Shown: positions 1 to 10,353 of the stretch, piece after piece | Numbering within the stretch: the first letter of the stretch is position 1 | How the letters are laid out: each line of letters starts with the position of its first letter | DNA from: Sarcocystis neurona | Taxonomy: Eukaryota; Apicomplexa; Conoidasida; Eucoccidiorida; Sarcocystidae | Length of the DNA stretch: 64,000 bases | NCBI GenBank assembly: GCA_000727475.1 | Contig: KL647289.1 | Span: forward strand, 2,895,450-2,959,449 | Reading direction: 5' to 3' | Made by a program: the position numbers and the translations under genes | The notes under the pieces: generated by a model | Database searches by the model: none | What the model was told of the DNA's origin: nothing | The model's input: only the letters and a program-made list of their open reading frames with translations

Positions 1-1986
1 CCCTCTCTGTGCAGCCGCTGCGCTGGTCCGTTACCTGCTGATGTTGCTGCGACATGCTTCTTAGGAGCCTGCTCTCCACTTCGGGTGGGAGGGCGCGGCT
101 CTCGATATTTGGTCACAGCGTGTGGGGGCGCGTCTGCGTGTTCATGCCCTCTCTCCTTCTGCATACTGCTGACCCCGACACCGGTACATAAAAAAGGGGA
201 GCTCCGGACGCGTCTCTCTCTCCCTTTCTCTGTACATTAAACCTCTCGGCCTGCTCGCGCTGCGCTGCTCGTTTTGTTGGACGACCCCAGCATCAGAGAA
301 GAGACTTCTGTGGGACACGCACACACACATACACATACCACGCACACCCCCGCGTGAACCAACGAACATATGTAGAGACACGTGTACGTACACACGGCCC
401 AGCCCCGCTGAAGGATTGGTGGGGGTAGGGAAAACGCGTGCGCCGATCCCCCATCGTCCGCCTCGTAGTAGAGACAGAGACAGATGTCTGCGGTCGTGCG
501 CAGTGCGCACGTTTTTGTAGTCTCTCGGAGAAGGCAGCAGAGCAGCAGCATAGAAGCTACGTGGAGACTTGTGTGCGTACACTACAAGCTGTGCGTTGTC
601 TCCACACATCCGTATATGCTGTGGGCGTGCGTGAAGACAGAGAAGCAGACAGGCTATCCGCAGACGTCAGGGAGTGACCCGCTCGCTTGCGCGTACACGT
701 TTCTATCCACACACCCGCAGACGTGTGCGAGTGTTGTGCTGGTAGGAAGAAGCGACGGAAAAGAGGAAGAATCACTGGCGCGTGGCAGACTCACGAAGTC
801 TAATGAGGGAAGACCGCCGCCGCTTCGCTCTGACTCGCAGTTGCGACAGAGAAAACGTCCTCGAGCAAGGACGGCTCCTTGATGTGAGTTCCGGTCGGCT
901 GTGGTGACGACAGCAGCGACCGAAGAGACGAGACAGGGAGACACACGCACACGCAGACACACATTTTTTGGAGACTCTGGTGCGGCTGCAACGGCTGAAG
1001 CAGCAGTGCCAAAAATAGGCGAATTCCCCTTTTTGTGGAGACGCGCTGCTGCCGCTGGTGCACCAGGAGACGTGCCCCTTTTATAAGCGTGTGAAGCTCG
1101 CTACGCGGCAAGGTTGAACAAACGAAGTCTTGCTGCTGTGTGCAGGAAGTTGGTGACACGCAGCCACCGCAGCAGCCCTGAGCGCAGACAGAGCGTACAC
1201 AGAACACAGTGAGCTGCTGTGCTGGAGAACCTCGAAGTGCCACGCTCCTGCCGGTGTTCTCTGCGCCTTCGTAACATGCCGATGTCTCTTTCCGAAGATA
1301 GCAGTGCCTGCTCGGGGTTTCCCCTGTCATCTGCTTCGCGTGCTGCTGGTGTGCTCGGTCCACCCTACCTTGTTGCCCGGTGTGTACAAGTCGAGAAGAT
1401 CGTGCGCGTACGTATGTGTATACACGCATATACACATACGTATACATACGTATTTTTGCGTGGAAGTCTGTGTGTCTCTCTATGTGTATCTACTTGTGTA
1501 TACATATTTCTGTGTATATATTTGTGCGTGCGCGTGCGTGCCTCCTCGTGTGTATGTATGTGTGTGTGTGTGTGAAAGTGTCTACGAGGGTCTGCAATAC
1601 GTATAGACCCGCGTGTGCCTTGTGCGTGTATGTATTCCGTATATGTGTGTGCTGCGTGTATCAAGCCTGTCTCAGTCTGTGTATATCTGCATCATTCTTG
1701 TGTGCGCGCACGTGTTTGTACGGAGAGATCCACCAGAGGTTCGTTTCCTTCTTTACAGGAAGACTTCTCCCTCTGCACGCGTGTGCCCACAGTCGCACAA
1801 GAGCAGGTGGCCCTCTGTGCAGCGCGCTGCGTTGTCTGCTGGGGTCGCTTCAGCCGCCCCTGCTGCTCGTGCTGCTGCTGCTCACGCCACTGCTGCGCTG
1901 CTGGTGCTCATGCTGCTGCTGCGCCCCTGGTGCTCACGCTGCTGCTGCGGTGCTACTGCTGGTATGCGGCTGCGGCGGTGGTGCAG
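1..1986. other. Repeat-rich left edge, no confident exon
   Basis: This stretch holds TG/TA-rich microsatellite (densest at about 1390-1720) and, from about 1850, runs of CTG/TGC that read as Ala, Leu or Cys depending on frame. Open frames occur on both strands, but none shows recognisable protein character. A pyrimidine-rich acceptor ends at 1758 (ctttacag). An exon in phase 0 from 1759 to 2097 is formally open, but its Cys runs look like translated repeat. The upstream part of gene A probably lies here or beyond the left edge. Confidence 0.35.
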
Positions 1987-2097
1987 GAGTGCTGCAAGGT
2001 ACTGCACTGCGTAGATGGGCGGAGTCTGCCGCAGCAGCTGCAGCGACTCGTGGAATGCGTGCGACGCCGACTGCCTTTCTTGGAACTTTCATTCGAG
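1987..2097 (+). CDS. Gene A candidate exon (Cys/Arg-rich helix)
   Basis: Open phase 0 segment between an AG acceptor (ggtggtgcag) and a donor GTGAGG at 2098. It encodes a short segment with Cys pairs and a basic amphipathic stretch (QLQRLVECVRRRLPF). A longer version starting at 1759 is also open in the same phase, but would translate the CTG repeat as poly-Cys. I recognise no domain. Confidence 0.3.
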
Positions 2098-5000
2098 GTG
2101 AGGCTTTTGTCTCCCACGTCTGTACGTCCACTGCTGTGCGCTCTGTGCATACTCCCTACATGTATATGCAACACATACGTCCGTACACCCTGCTTACAAA
2201 CAGAGGGTCGTTGTAGTCACGCAGATCTGCAGCTACATATATATATATAGATAGATAGATACCTATTCACACCTCTGTACACATGCGTTCGTCTGTTCAC
2301 AGCCACGTCAGCATTTCGAAAGGAAGGCGGCGTGCCCACGGTGGCGCTGCTGAATAAGAAGCAGACTGCGCATGGGCCTCGGCGCGATAGTGCTGTTCTG
2401 CAGTGTACACATCTAGATGCATGCGTCACCGTAGGCGTATGGAGGTACACGAATGTACATATAAACATAGAAGCAGATATCTGTCCACCACTTTCTGTGT
2501 CTCATTCTATCTCTATGTATACATATGCACGGACTGGTGCGCAGGTGGGAAGGTGTAGTAGACACAGAGAGAATCGCACACAGAGACACACAGACGGTCT
2601 CATACACACACACACACAGGCACGTACAGGTACACATGTGTACACATCTGAGTCTCTCTCCCTGTATAAGTATACACTTCCTCTTTTTCCTGCCTTCTTC
2701 TTGTTGTGCTCTCTTGCGGGTTATCCCTGCGTTGCGAATCTCTTTTATCTCGTAGAGTAGCACTCCCATTGCAAAAAGGGCCCCTTCGTCTTAGGTGTGT
2801 CCTCGCTTTTCCTCTTCTCGTCTTCTCGCTGCCTCGCTGTTCCACCCGATACCTTTTTCCCTCCGGATCCGTAGGCCACTTCCTCGCGTTGCTGTTCTCG
2901 TTTTTCAGTAGACGCTCTGTCATTTCAGCGGCACACAACGCTGTCCTCAGCTGTCATTCGTTACGTGTGTATGCGTACACATACACGTGCTCATAATCAT
3001 GCGTGTAGATATATTATATACATCTCTCTCTGTCTCCGGGTCTCTGTCTAATACGTACACATACACACATATGCCTATGTATATATAGATATATATTACG
3101 TATGTATACATCCACATATGCCTATGTATATATAGATATACATTACGTATGTATACATCCACATATGCCTAGACACATACGTATGTGTGCGTGTGTACAG
3201 ACGTGTACGTACGTATGTACCTATTATATATATACAACGTACACGTATACACAGGAACCTATGTGTATTCACATATATACATGACGTGTGTATAGTACCC
3301 ATATGCATAGACGCATACCATGTATTACGTATGTATACGTCGACTCATTATACGTGTATAAATAGATAAATGTGAATAGGTCTGGGGAGATGACTACAGA
3401 TACTAAATAGAGACGTGTATATCTATGTACGTGTGAAGGTACGCCTATGTGGGAGAGACAGCAGAGTGCGCATGGAGGGAGGAAGAAATGGATGACGTGC
3501 CTGCCCCCACGCATATGCATCACGCCTATCTTTATTCTATGCAGACGACTTGTATGAAGGATCGGCAACTTGAAGTGCGCCTATGTGTGTGTGCACCCAC
3601 ACACATGTATACACATATATGTACAGGGAGAGCGGTGGGCGCGTGCGTCTAAAAGGAGGGAGAATGTTATATCTGCTGTTTTTTTAAGAGAGCCTTCCTC
3701 GACCGCTCTCCTGGTGAAGACGCTTCTTCGCTGTGTTCAATCTTTCACTTCTCCCCCCCTTGCTATCCTTTTCTCTGTCTTTCTTGGTATATTGGACCGC
3801 TTCGTTTCTCAGCGGTTCCTCTCGTGCGTGTGAGATGCGGCCGCTTCTCTGAGACCCCCCTTCTTTTTGGTGGCGCGGGCGGCTATATGTGTGTGTTCAG
3901 TTTCTCTTCCTTTTTGTTTTGGGATGCCCACCTTCGCCTCCGCGGCCGTCTGCAGAGTCTCTCTCGCACGCGGACGACCTGCTGTCGCGTCTCCTGCAGA
4001 TGCGCATGGCCGAAGCCGTGGTAAGCGAAGCCGGACTGTGCGCGCTCTCTCTGCAGGAAGCAAAATACAAGACGTTTCCGAGTTTCCACGTCAATCCACG
4101 TCTCTTCCATATGCGCCGCCTAGATATTTCTCTCTCTCTCTGCATACATATACATACATGTAAACCATACATATATGTGCGTACTTGAAAGGGAAGTTCG
4201 TCTGTCTCTTGCCTGCCCGTTAGACGTCCACTGCGAGCACGTGCACGTGAAAATCCACCTGCAGCCTTCTCCGTCGGGAGCCACACTAAGCTTTGCTCGG
4301 CACATGTTCCTCCCCCGTCCGCAGGTGTGTGCGTTCCCCTTGCTTCCCCTCTTATCTGTCTTTCTGTCTCGCTCGGCCCTGCCAAGTGCAGCATCACTTG
4401 GAAGTCATAATACGAGATAAAACGTTTCCCTGCGTTCTTTTGAGTGTTCGCGGTCCATTCCTTCTCATCGCGGCGTACACACACACAGAACCGTGCGCGT
4501 CGAGAATGTAAAGTTCTCTTCGCGCCTGGACGTTCTGTTTGCGTTTGCCGTAGCCTTACTCCTTCCTTTTCCAGCAGCAGCAGGGAACAGAGAGGGGCAG
4601 CCACGGGGTGGATGTCTCTCTGTGGGCCTGCTGCACCAGGTCAATGACGCAGCCACAAGGAAAAGCTGCACCCACGCGGCTAGTAATAATTCTGGCCTGC
4701 CTGTTCGAAGTGTACTGATGACACAGAAATGCTGGAACAAAGCTGCGTCAGTCTGTCGTTGCGGGGCGGCGGGTGGGGATTCGTAAAAACCGCTGCAAAA
4801 TAGGACAAGCTCGAAATCGTAGAAGGGAAAGAGAGTCAACAAAGACGCTACTTAGTACTGCCTCAGCTTCTTCGCCCGCGCCGCGTCGCCGCGTCGTTTG
4901 CTGTTTGTGCTCTTTGTGTTGGATGGAGAAAGCTCCGGTGTCTAGGACTGCTGCAGCTCTTTCTCGTGCATCCCGTTGCTGCTGCGGCGCCTGACGCAGC

Positions 5001-8000
5001 AGCTGCTGCTCCTGCTGCTGCTGCTGCTTTCTCTTACTGTGGTTGCGGCTGCTTCTTCTTAGTATGGCTTCTGCTGCTGCTGGTGCGTCTTACCTTGTCT
5101 GCTGTTGCTGTGTCTTGCCGTGGCTTCTGCTGCTGCTGCTGCCTCTTCCCGTGACTGCTGCTGCTGTCTTGTGTGGCCACTCGGCTGCGCTGTCGAAGAT
5201 TCGGACGATTGTTGTCTTTGGAGAAAACTGCGGTCCCCATAACCTTACCTGTCCAGCCCCTCTCTGCTCTTTTTTCTAGAAAAAAAAATTGCTGCTGGCA
5301 GTCGTTCCCGCCTCTCTCTCGTTACCCTGCTGCTTGACATTTCCTCACGCACATATATCTGTATATATGCCACACGCGTCCCTACAGGTGCGTCTGTGCC
5401 ATCGACACCTGGTCCCTGCAGGCGGGGAGCTCTCAGGCGTTGTCTGCACGGCAGTTCTTCTTGGAATAACACGAACACTCTTTGGCGGTGGCCTTCTTTA
5501 CTGGCGTGCTCCCCCGGACGAATACTCGAGGAGCTGGCCCTGCGTCTTTGAAGGGGCTGGTTTGCTCGACGAGCATGTTACATGTGTAGCTGTAGACGCG
5601 TGTGCAGGTCCAAACTCTCACAGATTTCTGCCAGTGTGGTGCCGCTGCTACCACGTTGTCGCTGCTGCTGCTGTTGCAATGCCTGCTTCCGTGTTGCTGC
5701 CGCCGCACCTGCTGCTGTCGCTGCTGTGAGTGTCTAGTGAGACTCCTGATGCGGTAGCTTTTCCACCTTCTCCTGCGGCTGTTGTAGCGGTAGATGTCGT
5801 CTCGGTCGCTCGGCGGGTGCTGACGCTGTAGCTCTTGGCTATTTATTCGACTGAGTGCAACAGCTTTGTATGTGCGCGAATGTGTATATGTGTCTATTTA
5901 GTGGTGTTGCGTGGGAAGCTGCGGGTGTGCCTGTAGCCGTTGCAGCTGCGGAAGCTGCCAAAGCTGTGTTTTGCTCGCTGCTGCTGCCCACGTTGTCGCT
6001 GGGACCGCGGCTGGTGCTGCTGCTCGGGAGATGCTGCGGCCGCAATAACCGTTTGTCTGTGATGCTGGTGAGGTGTCACGCACATTGTTGGCTGCAGGTG
6101 CATGCGGTCCGGGTACGGCGACAGCTGCTGCTGGACGCCAGCAGCGCCTGTACTTTGGAGAGAGAAGAGGAGGAACTGCTACAGCGTCATTTGCAGCAAC
6201 TGCGCCAGCTTCAGCAGGAGCAGCTGAAGGAGAGCTGCGAGAGCATGAGCGGCAGTGAATTCCTCGCAACAGCAGCAGGAGTGACAGCTGAGGGAGGAGA
6301 AGGACCTCTGCAGAGCGTCGCGGACCGCGCAGCGAGACAGCAGCAAACGTTGCAGTTGCTGCAGCAGCAACGAGAGGAAGTGCTGGACTTGTCGCAGCGA
6401 GGGGCAGCTGCAGAGGCACGGGCTGTGCAGGCAGCGCAGAGGCGACAGCAGACGCCGCAGGAAACGACGCACACTTCGCCGCAGGAGAGAGAGGACGGAA
6501 GGACTAGCGAAAAAGAAGTCGCCCCCGGGCTGCAGCCGTTGCTGCCTGACGTGCTGCAGCGACGCTGGCCTGCTGCTACGATGCAGCAGTGTATCAAAAA
6601 CCTCAGCAACTTGTTTTCTAGGAGCGATGCCCTCACTGTCTTCTTCAAAGAGCTCTGCGACATCCTTCATATCAAAGCTCCAACAGCCACTTTCGCGGAG
6701 GTGAGCAGCAGCGTCATCTTTCCTTTCCTAACCGCCTGTAGTCTCTCTGCCCTTTCTGCGCGAGCGCGCTATTCTCGGGATGCTGCGTACGGCAGTCATT
6801 GCATCGCCAACGTCGCGCTCTGCAGTGGACGGCACTACACCAAAAACAGCAGAAAAATACTCTTGCTCCCACGCGCGTGTATACGTACACGCCGCCAAAG
6901 AGGGCACACCAACGTCGCACTTGCGCACCATGCGTAGACGAACACAAAAATTTCTTTCTCCGACTGACGTCGGGCAAGCAAGAATCACGAGAAGGAAGGA
7001 AGACCGGTTCGTCTATTCCCACGTGCTCGTCTATATGAGGCAAAAAAAACACGTACACACAGTCACGTATACTCACACGTATGTGTACAGTCGCGCGTAT
7101 GCGAGAGCTCCGCCGTTCAGCGAGAGCGAAGCAAAACTGGCAAGATGTGGTGTCAGTGTGTGGCAGCCGTCGTACCCAGCGGTTGACACACGCATGTCCA
7201 GCAACGTGGAGAGAGAGTGAAACATAACCGAAAGGAGCACGCAGTCTTTGTCTCTCGTTTAAGGTGGGCGAACACAGTTCTGCGCCGGACGCGCCGCCGA
7301 CAGGAGCTGTGACGTCTTGTTTGCACACGTACAAGTCCACGTATGTGCACGGGCGACCTGTACACACGCGTGCATGGCGGTTCCAGTGGGTGTTTCTGGA
7401 CAGTCTCTTCCTTTTCAGTCGAGAGGAGTGCTCTTTGTAGTGTCCAAGAAACGGAGAAGCAGCGAGGGGGAAGAAGGGGCGAAAAGGAGAGAGGAGGGAT
7501 TTTGCTTTTTTAGCGACCGACTGCTGCAGTTTGAGAACGAGCAAAAAGAAGGGAGGCGAAGAGGAGAAAATACGAATTTTGCCTTTTTAGCCACAGACTG
7601 TCGGGGTTTGAGACGAAAGGAAATGAGGGCGTTAACTGTGTTACGGGACCAGAGCACTGCAAAGGGATCGCGCTGCTGGTTGTCGGCTGCCACGTACGCC
7701 GGCTGGTCAACAGTTGTGTCGGCGGGGCGGCAGGCGGCAGCAGAAGCAGTAGACAACAGCAGCAGTAGACGCCAACTGCAGTAGTTGATACAGCAGCAGT
7801 AGACAACATCTGCAGTAGACACCACTGCAGTAGTAGACACGGCAGCAGGATGCAGCAACGGCAGTAGTCACAGCAGGTGGCAGTACGGTGCCTCTCTCCA
7901 GACACTGACAGAGGCATCTTCTGCCCGAAACTTGAGCTCAACAGGACTTGCGGCTGTAGGGAAGGTATTACTGCCACCAGAAACGAGGACGCTTGGGACG

Positions 8001-10353
8001 TCTCTCGCTGCGCCTACGAGAGAGAGACGCTGGAGAGGCACTTGTCGACAAGCAGCTGTTCTGAACCACCACCTTTCCGCACTTTTATGGTCGTCGCTTC
8101 TATTCACTTCCCTACGCATCACCAGGACCACTCTCGTGACAAACTGTTCACTACTACGTCTAGGACTCTTGCTTGCAATGCAACAAAACCACCACCCTGT
8201 AGAGCGCGCGTTTCTACACTGCGTGCCTGCCTGTTTTGCAGAGTTTTCTCACGAGTTCTCTTCGTACGTCAGGCAGACTACAAGTACCGCTGCTCCTCCT
8301 GATGTGCTCCTCTGTCTACTTTGGGTACCCATCTTTCTCGTAGCACACGCCTGTTATTCCTGGGGCTGCTGTTGATAGGAGGACTGTTGTTGCAGTGCTC
8401 CTATCACCCTAGCCAATACTGCAGACACAGACTACTGCTGGAGCACACAATACAACTCAGTATTGAAGAGCCTGTGGGTTGTCTGTCTCGTTATTTGAGT
8501 GTCACTGGATCCGCAAAACCTCGGCGTTTGTCTGTGCTGGACACCAGGAAACCTTAACTTGACCTACGTCAGCTTTTTTACACCACGTAGGGACCCTAGG
8601 GGCTGCGTTGTGCTCGTGCTCTCTGATGGGCCGTGAAGACTAGTCAACACTGCGTCATGGATCCGCGTTCCCTGTCCATACGCCTACGCGCATCTATACA
8701 CACGCGTGCTTTTCCGGGACGGTAGCAAGTGAAGGACTATCTCACACGGAGCTTCTGCCGCCTGCGGGGGCGACTCTGCAATACTCAGGATCGCGTCGTA
8801 GAGTCAATCATAATGCCTGATGCCCTGCAGTGAATTCTCTTATGTACAGATATGTACATGTGTGCACACACTTTGACGCGCACAGAAGGGGTTTGTGCGG
8901 GTTGCCCTTTGGCAGCGCGCGGAGGAGGGGTTCTCCTGCTTTATGAAACTTGACTGCCTACTATGGTAGATTATCAGTGTAGCCCATAAAGGCTGTATGG
9001 TTTTGCTGGTGGTGCTTGCAGTCCAGAGTGTCTAGCTGGACGCATTGCGGCTGTTCTGCTGTCTGAACGAATGTGTGGGCCGTGCTAGTACGTCTCCATG
9101 AAGCAGCGACTGTCCGTTAGCGACGTGATCGCGCACGACGTCCGAGGCATTTTTCCGCCGTGGCTTTCCTTCTTCTTCCTGTCCCTTCTTTGATCCACCA
9201 TTACTGGATATAAAACATAAGCATGTATAGTGTCCTCCTCTCTTTTTGGTGTTACATAGCATTGAAACGTGAAGATACAGCGCTAGCAGTGTCAGCCAGT
9301 CACACGGCGGTAATATCCACTACCTCTGCATGCTCAGCTCGAAGCAACCTGTTGCTCTAACCCATTTTCCCTTTTTGTGTGTAGCAGGCGGCTTCTCCGC
9401 TTTTCCTGAGGTTTTCGCCGTGGCAGCTGTCACGTTTCCTGTAGAAAGAATCAACGAGAATGGGCAGGTAGAGCTCGCGATGCCCACCCGCGCTTTTCCG
9501 TACATGTTGCAAAGCTCCGTCTTGTACTCTCCTAAGTGTTACCCTTATTCTGGACGTCGTGCAGCAGGGAGACGTTCGTTCATCGGTAACAGGATGACTG
9601 TTGAGCGGAGAGAAGTAGAGGGCGTGTTAGGGACTGCAGGTTACTCTCCCCCTCACTTCACGCGTCAGTGGCTATAATTTTCGCAAGATTCCATCCACGT
9701 GCATTTTCGGGCTGCTTGTGCAGTGTGAACGATTGAGAGTCCACTTCACGAACAGAACTTCGTACTAAAAGCCCCAGCTGATGTACCGCTCACCAGGAGG
9801 CTCTACTGGCCACCGGCGCACTATACGAGGGCTCGTCCCTTACCAAGCTTCTGTCTTCTCCACTCGTCTCGGTTTCGCCTCACTATGTATTAACTGTGTC
9901 TACACATATGTGCTGTATGAGAAACTACAGGGAGGGCGCCCCTTCAACATATGTATATATATGTGCAGATCAAACAATCTTATGTGTGTGTTGTTGTAGG
10001 TGGAGACCGTCGTGATGCGCCTGCTGGAGGAGAACGCGCAGCAGCACGCGCTACTGGAGCAGCAACAATCGCTTCTGCAACAGCAGAGCGCGCTGCTTTC
10101 CTGTTCTTCCCCTCCGCCGCAACAGCCCTTTAGCGCTGAGCAGCATAGTGCGTTGCTGGCTAACGGAGGAGATACGGGAGCGCCAGCAATACGTGCAGGG
10201 TTTTCTTCCGCTTCTTCTTCGGCAGGCGAAGCACCAGGAGCTGTTGAAGCGGCTCCACCCTCAGCAGCGGCTGCTGTGGCAACGGTCACCACTCTGCAGC
10301 AGCTCCTTGGCGTCAACCGCACAACTCTCATCCTACCCAAACTAACGGAGTAA
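1987..10353 (+). CDS. Gene A: Gln/Ala-rich coiled-coil protein, function unknown
   Basis: Plus-strand multi-exon gene inferred from a set of open segments bounded by acceptor and donor signals: about 1987-2097, 3956-4020, 4224-4324, possibly 5388-5700, 6098-6700, 9388-9467 and 10000-10353 (stop TAA at 10351-10353). The 5' end is not identified and some exons may be missing. The best exons encode helical, Gln- and Glu-rich segments with leucine spacing typical of coiled coils, plus Ala and Ser tracts written in CAG/GCA repeats, as in the homopolymeric repeats of Eimeria proteins. No catalytic domain, signal peptide or membrane helix is recognised. It converges on gene Q. Existence as a gene is fairly likely; the exact model is not. 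Confidence 0.45.
3067..3170. repeat. 47-bp tandem repeat
   Basis: Two near-perfect 47-bp copies (3067-3113 and 3114-3160), each starting acatatgcctatg and ending tatacatcc, are followed by a partial third copy. The unit is AT-rich with a TATATA core. The surrounding 3.0-3.4 kb is also TATA/TACGTA microsatellite. It lies in a presumed intron of gene A. Confidence 0.85.
3956..4020 (+). CDS. Gene A candidate exon (amphipathic helix)
   Basis: Bounded by a CTGCAG acceptor and a good donor GTAAGC at 4021. The frame gives a single amphipathic helix (HADDLLSRLLQMRMAEAV), consistent with the coiled-coil character of the later exons. The same frame stays open past the donor, so retention of the next 150 bp cannot be excluded. 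Confidence 0.35.
4224..4324 (+). CDS. Gene A candidate exon
   Basis: A pyrimidine-rich acceptor (cttgcctgcccgttag) and a donor GTGTGT at 4325 delimit 101 bp, phase 1 in and 0 out. It encodes a His/Val-rich segment (HCEHVHVKIHLQPSPSG). No domain is recognised. A phase 0 end would fit a next exon starting at 5388. Confidence 0.3.
4970..5160. repeat. CTG/GCT trinucleotide-rich tract
   Basis: Dense imperfect CTG/GCT runs on the plus strand, readable as Leu, Ala or Cys on plus and Gln or Ser on minus. Similar shorter tracts lie at 1850-1990, 5650-5740, 5925-6015 and 7690-7860 (there as GCAGTAG-type repeats). No such density is found right of about 10.6 kb. Confidence 0.75.
5388..5700 (+). CDS. 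Gene A candidate exon, 3' limit unclear
   Basis: Acceptor cccctacag before 5388, then about 100 open codons in phase 0. The segment includes a Gly/Leu-rich stretch followed by YWRAPPDEYSRSWPCVFEG, which looks like genuine protein. Towards 5650-5730 the frame enters CTG repeat, giving poly-Ala and poly-Leu. Several weak donors are possible, so the end is approximate. The opposite strand is also open here; I prefer the plus strand because of the acceptor and the composition. Confidence 0.28.
6098..6700 (+). CDS. Gene A exon: Gln/Glu-rich coiled coil
   Basis: A 603 bp phase 0-0 exon between a CTGCAG acceptor and a donor GTGAGC at 6701, 201 codons without a stop. Codons 15-60 form Glu/Leu/Gln heptads (LEREEEELLQRHLQQLRQLQ). 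A second Gln-rich heptad block (RQQQTLQLLQQQREEVLDL) follows, then a Ser/Thr/Glu linker and a non-repetitive C-terminal segment (MQQCIKNLSNLFSRSDALTV, then FFKELCDIL) that looks folded. It is the most convincing exon of gene A. CAG-type codons dominate the heptads. No known family is recognised. Confidence 0.6.
7498..7620. repeat. Two degenerate ~40-bp repeat copies
   Basis: The segment ttttgctttttTAGCgACcGACTG followed by gtttgaga (about 7500-7541) recurs about 78 bp downstream as ttttgcctttttagccacagactg and gtttgaga (about 7577-7613). The spacer is purine-rich. This looks like an old local duplication in a gene A intron. Confidence 0.5.
9388..9467 (+). CDS. Gene A penultimate exon
   Basis: An acceptor (tttttgtgtgtagcag) and a donor GTAGAG at 9468 delimit 80 bp, phase 1 in and 0 out (start 9385 is an equal alternative). 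It encodes FPEVFAVAAVTFPVERINEN followed by Gly-Gln and joins in frame to the exon at 10000. The coiled-coil pattern runs across the junction (VERINENGQ then VETVVMRLLEEN). That continuity is the main support. Confidence 0.45.
10000..10353 (+). CDS. Gene A terminal exon: Gln-rich helix and Ala/Ser tail
   Basis: The acceptor is tgtgtgttgttgtag; the exon is phase 0 and 118 codons long including the TAA stop. It begins with a Leu/Gln heptad segment (MRLLEENAQQHALLEQQQ), passes through Pro/Gln and Ser/Ala low-complexity sequence coded partly by CAG and GCA runs, and ends in a short hydrophobic stretch before LPKLTE. The minus strand is open over the same stretch (9900-10718), but that frame reads as shadow of the repeat. 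Confidence 0.55.
   Translation: METVVMRLLEENAQQHALLEQQQSLLQQQSALLSCSSPPPQQPFSAEQHSALLANGGDTGAPAIRAGFSSASSSAGEAPGAVEAAPPSAAAAVATVTTLQQLLGVNRTTLILPKLTE

Noticed and set aside
3000..3360. Telomere-like or subtelomeric repeat
   Set aside because: The unit is TATA/TACGTA-rich, not TTTAGGG-type, and only a few copies are present.
1..6000. Many long open frames on both strands in CTG/CAG and TG repeats
   Set aside because: They come from stop-poor repeat reading in all frames; composition is poly-Leu, poly-Cys, poly-Ala or Val/Tyr runs without splice support.
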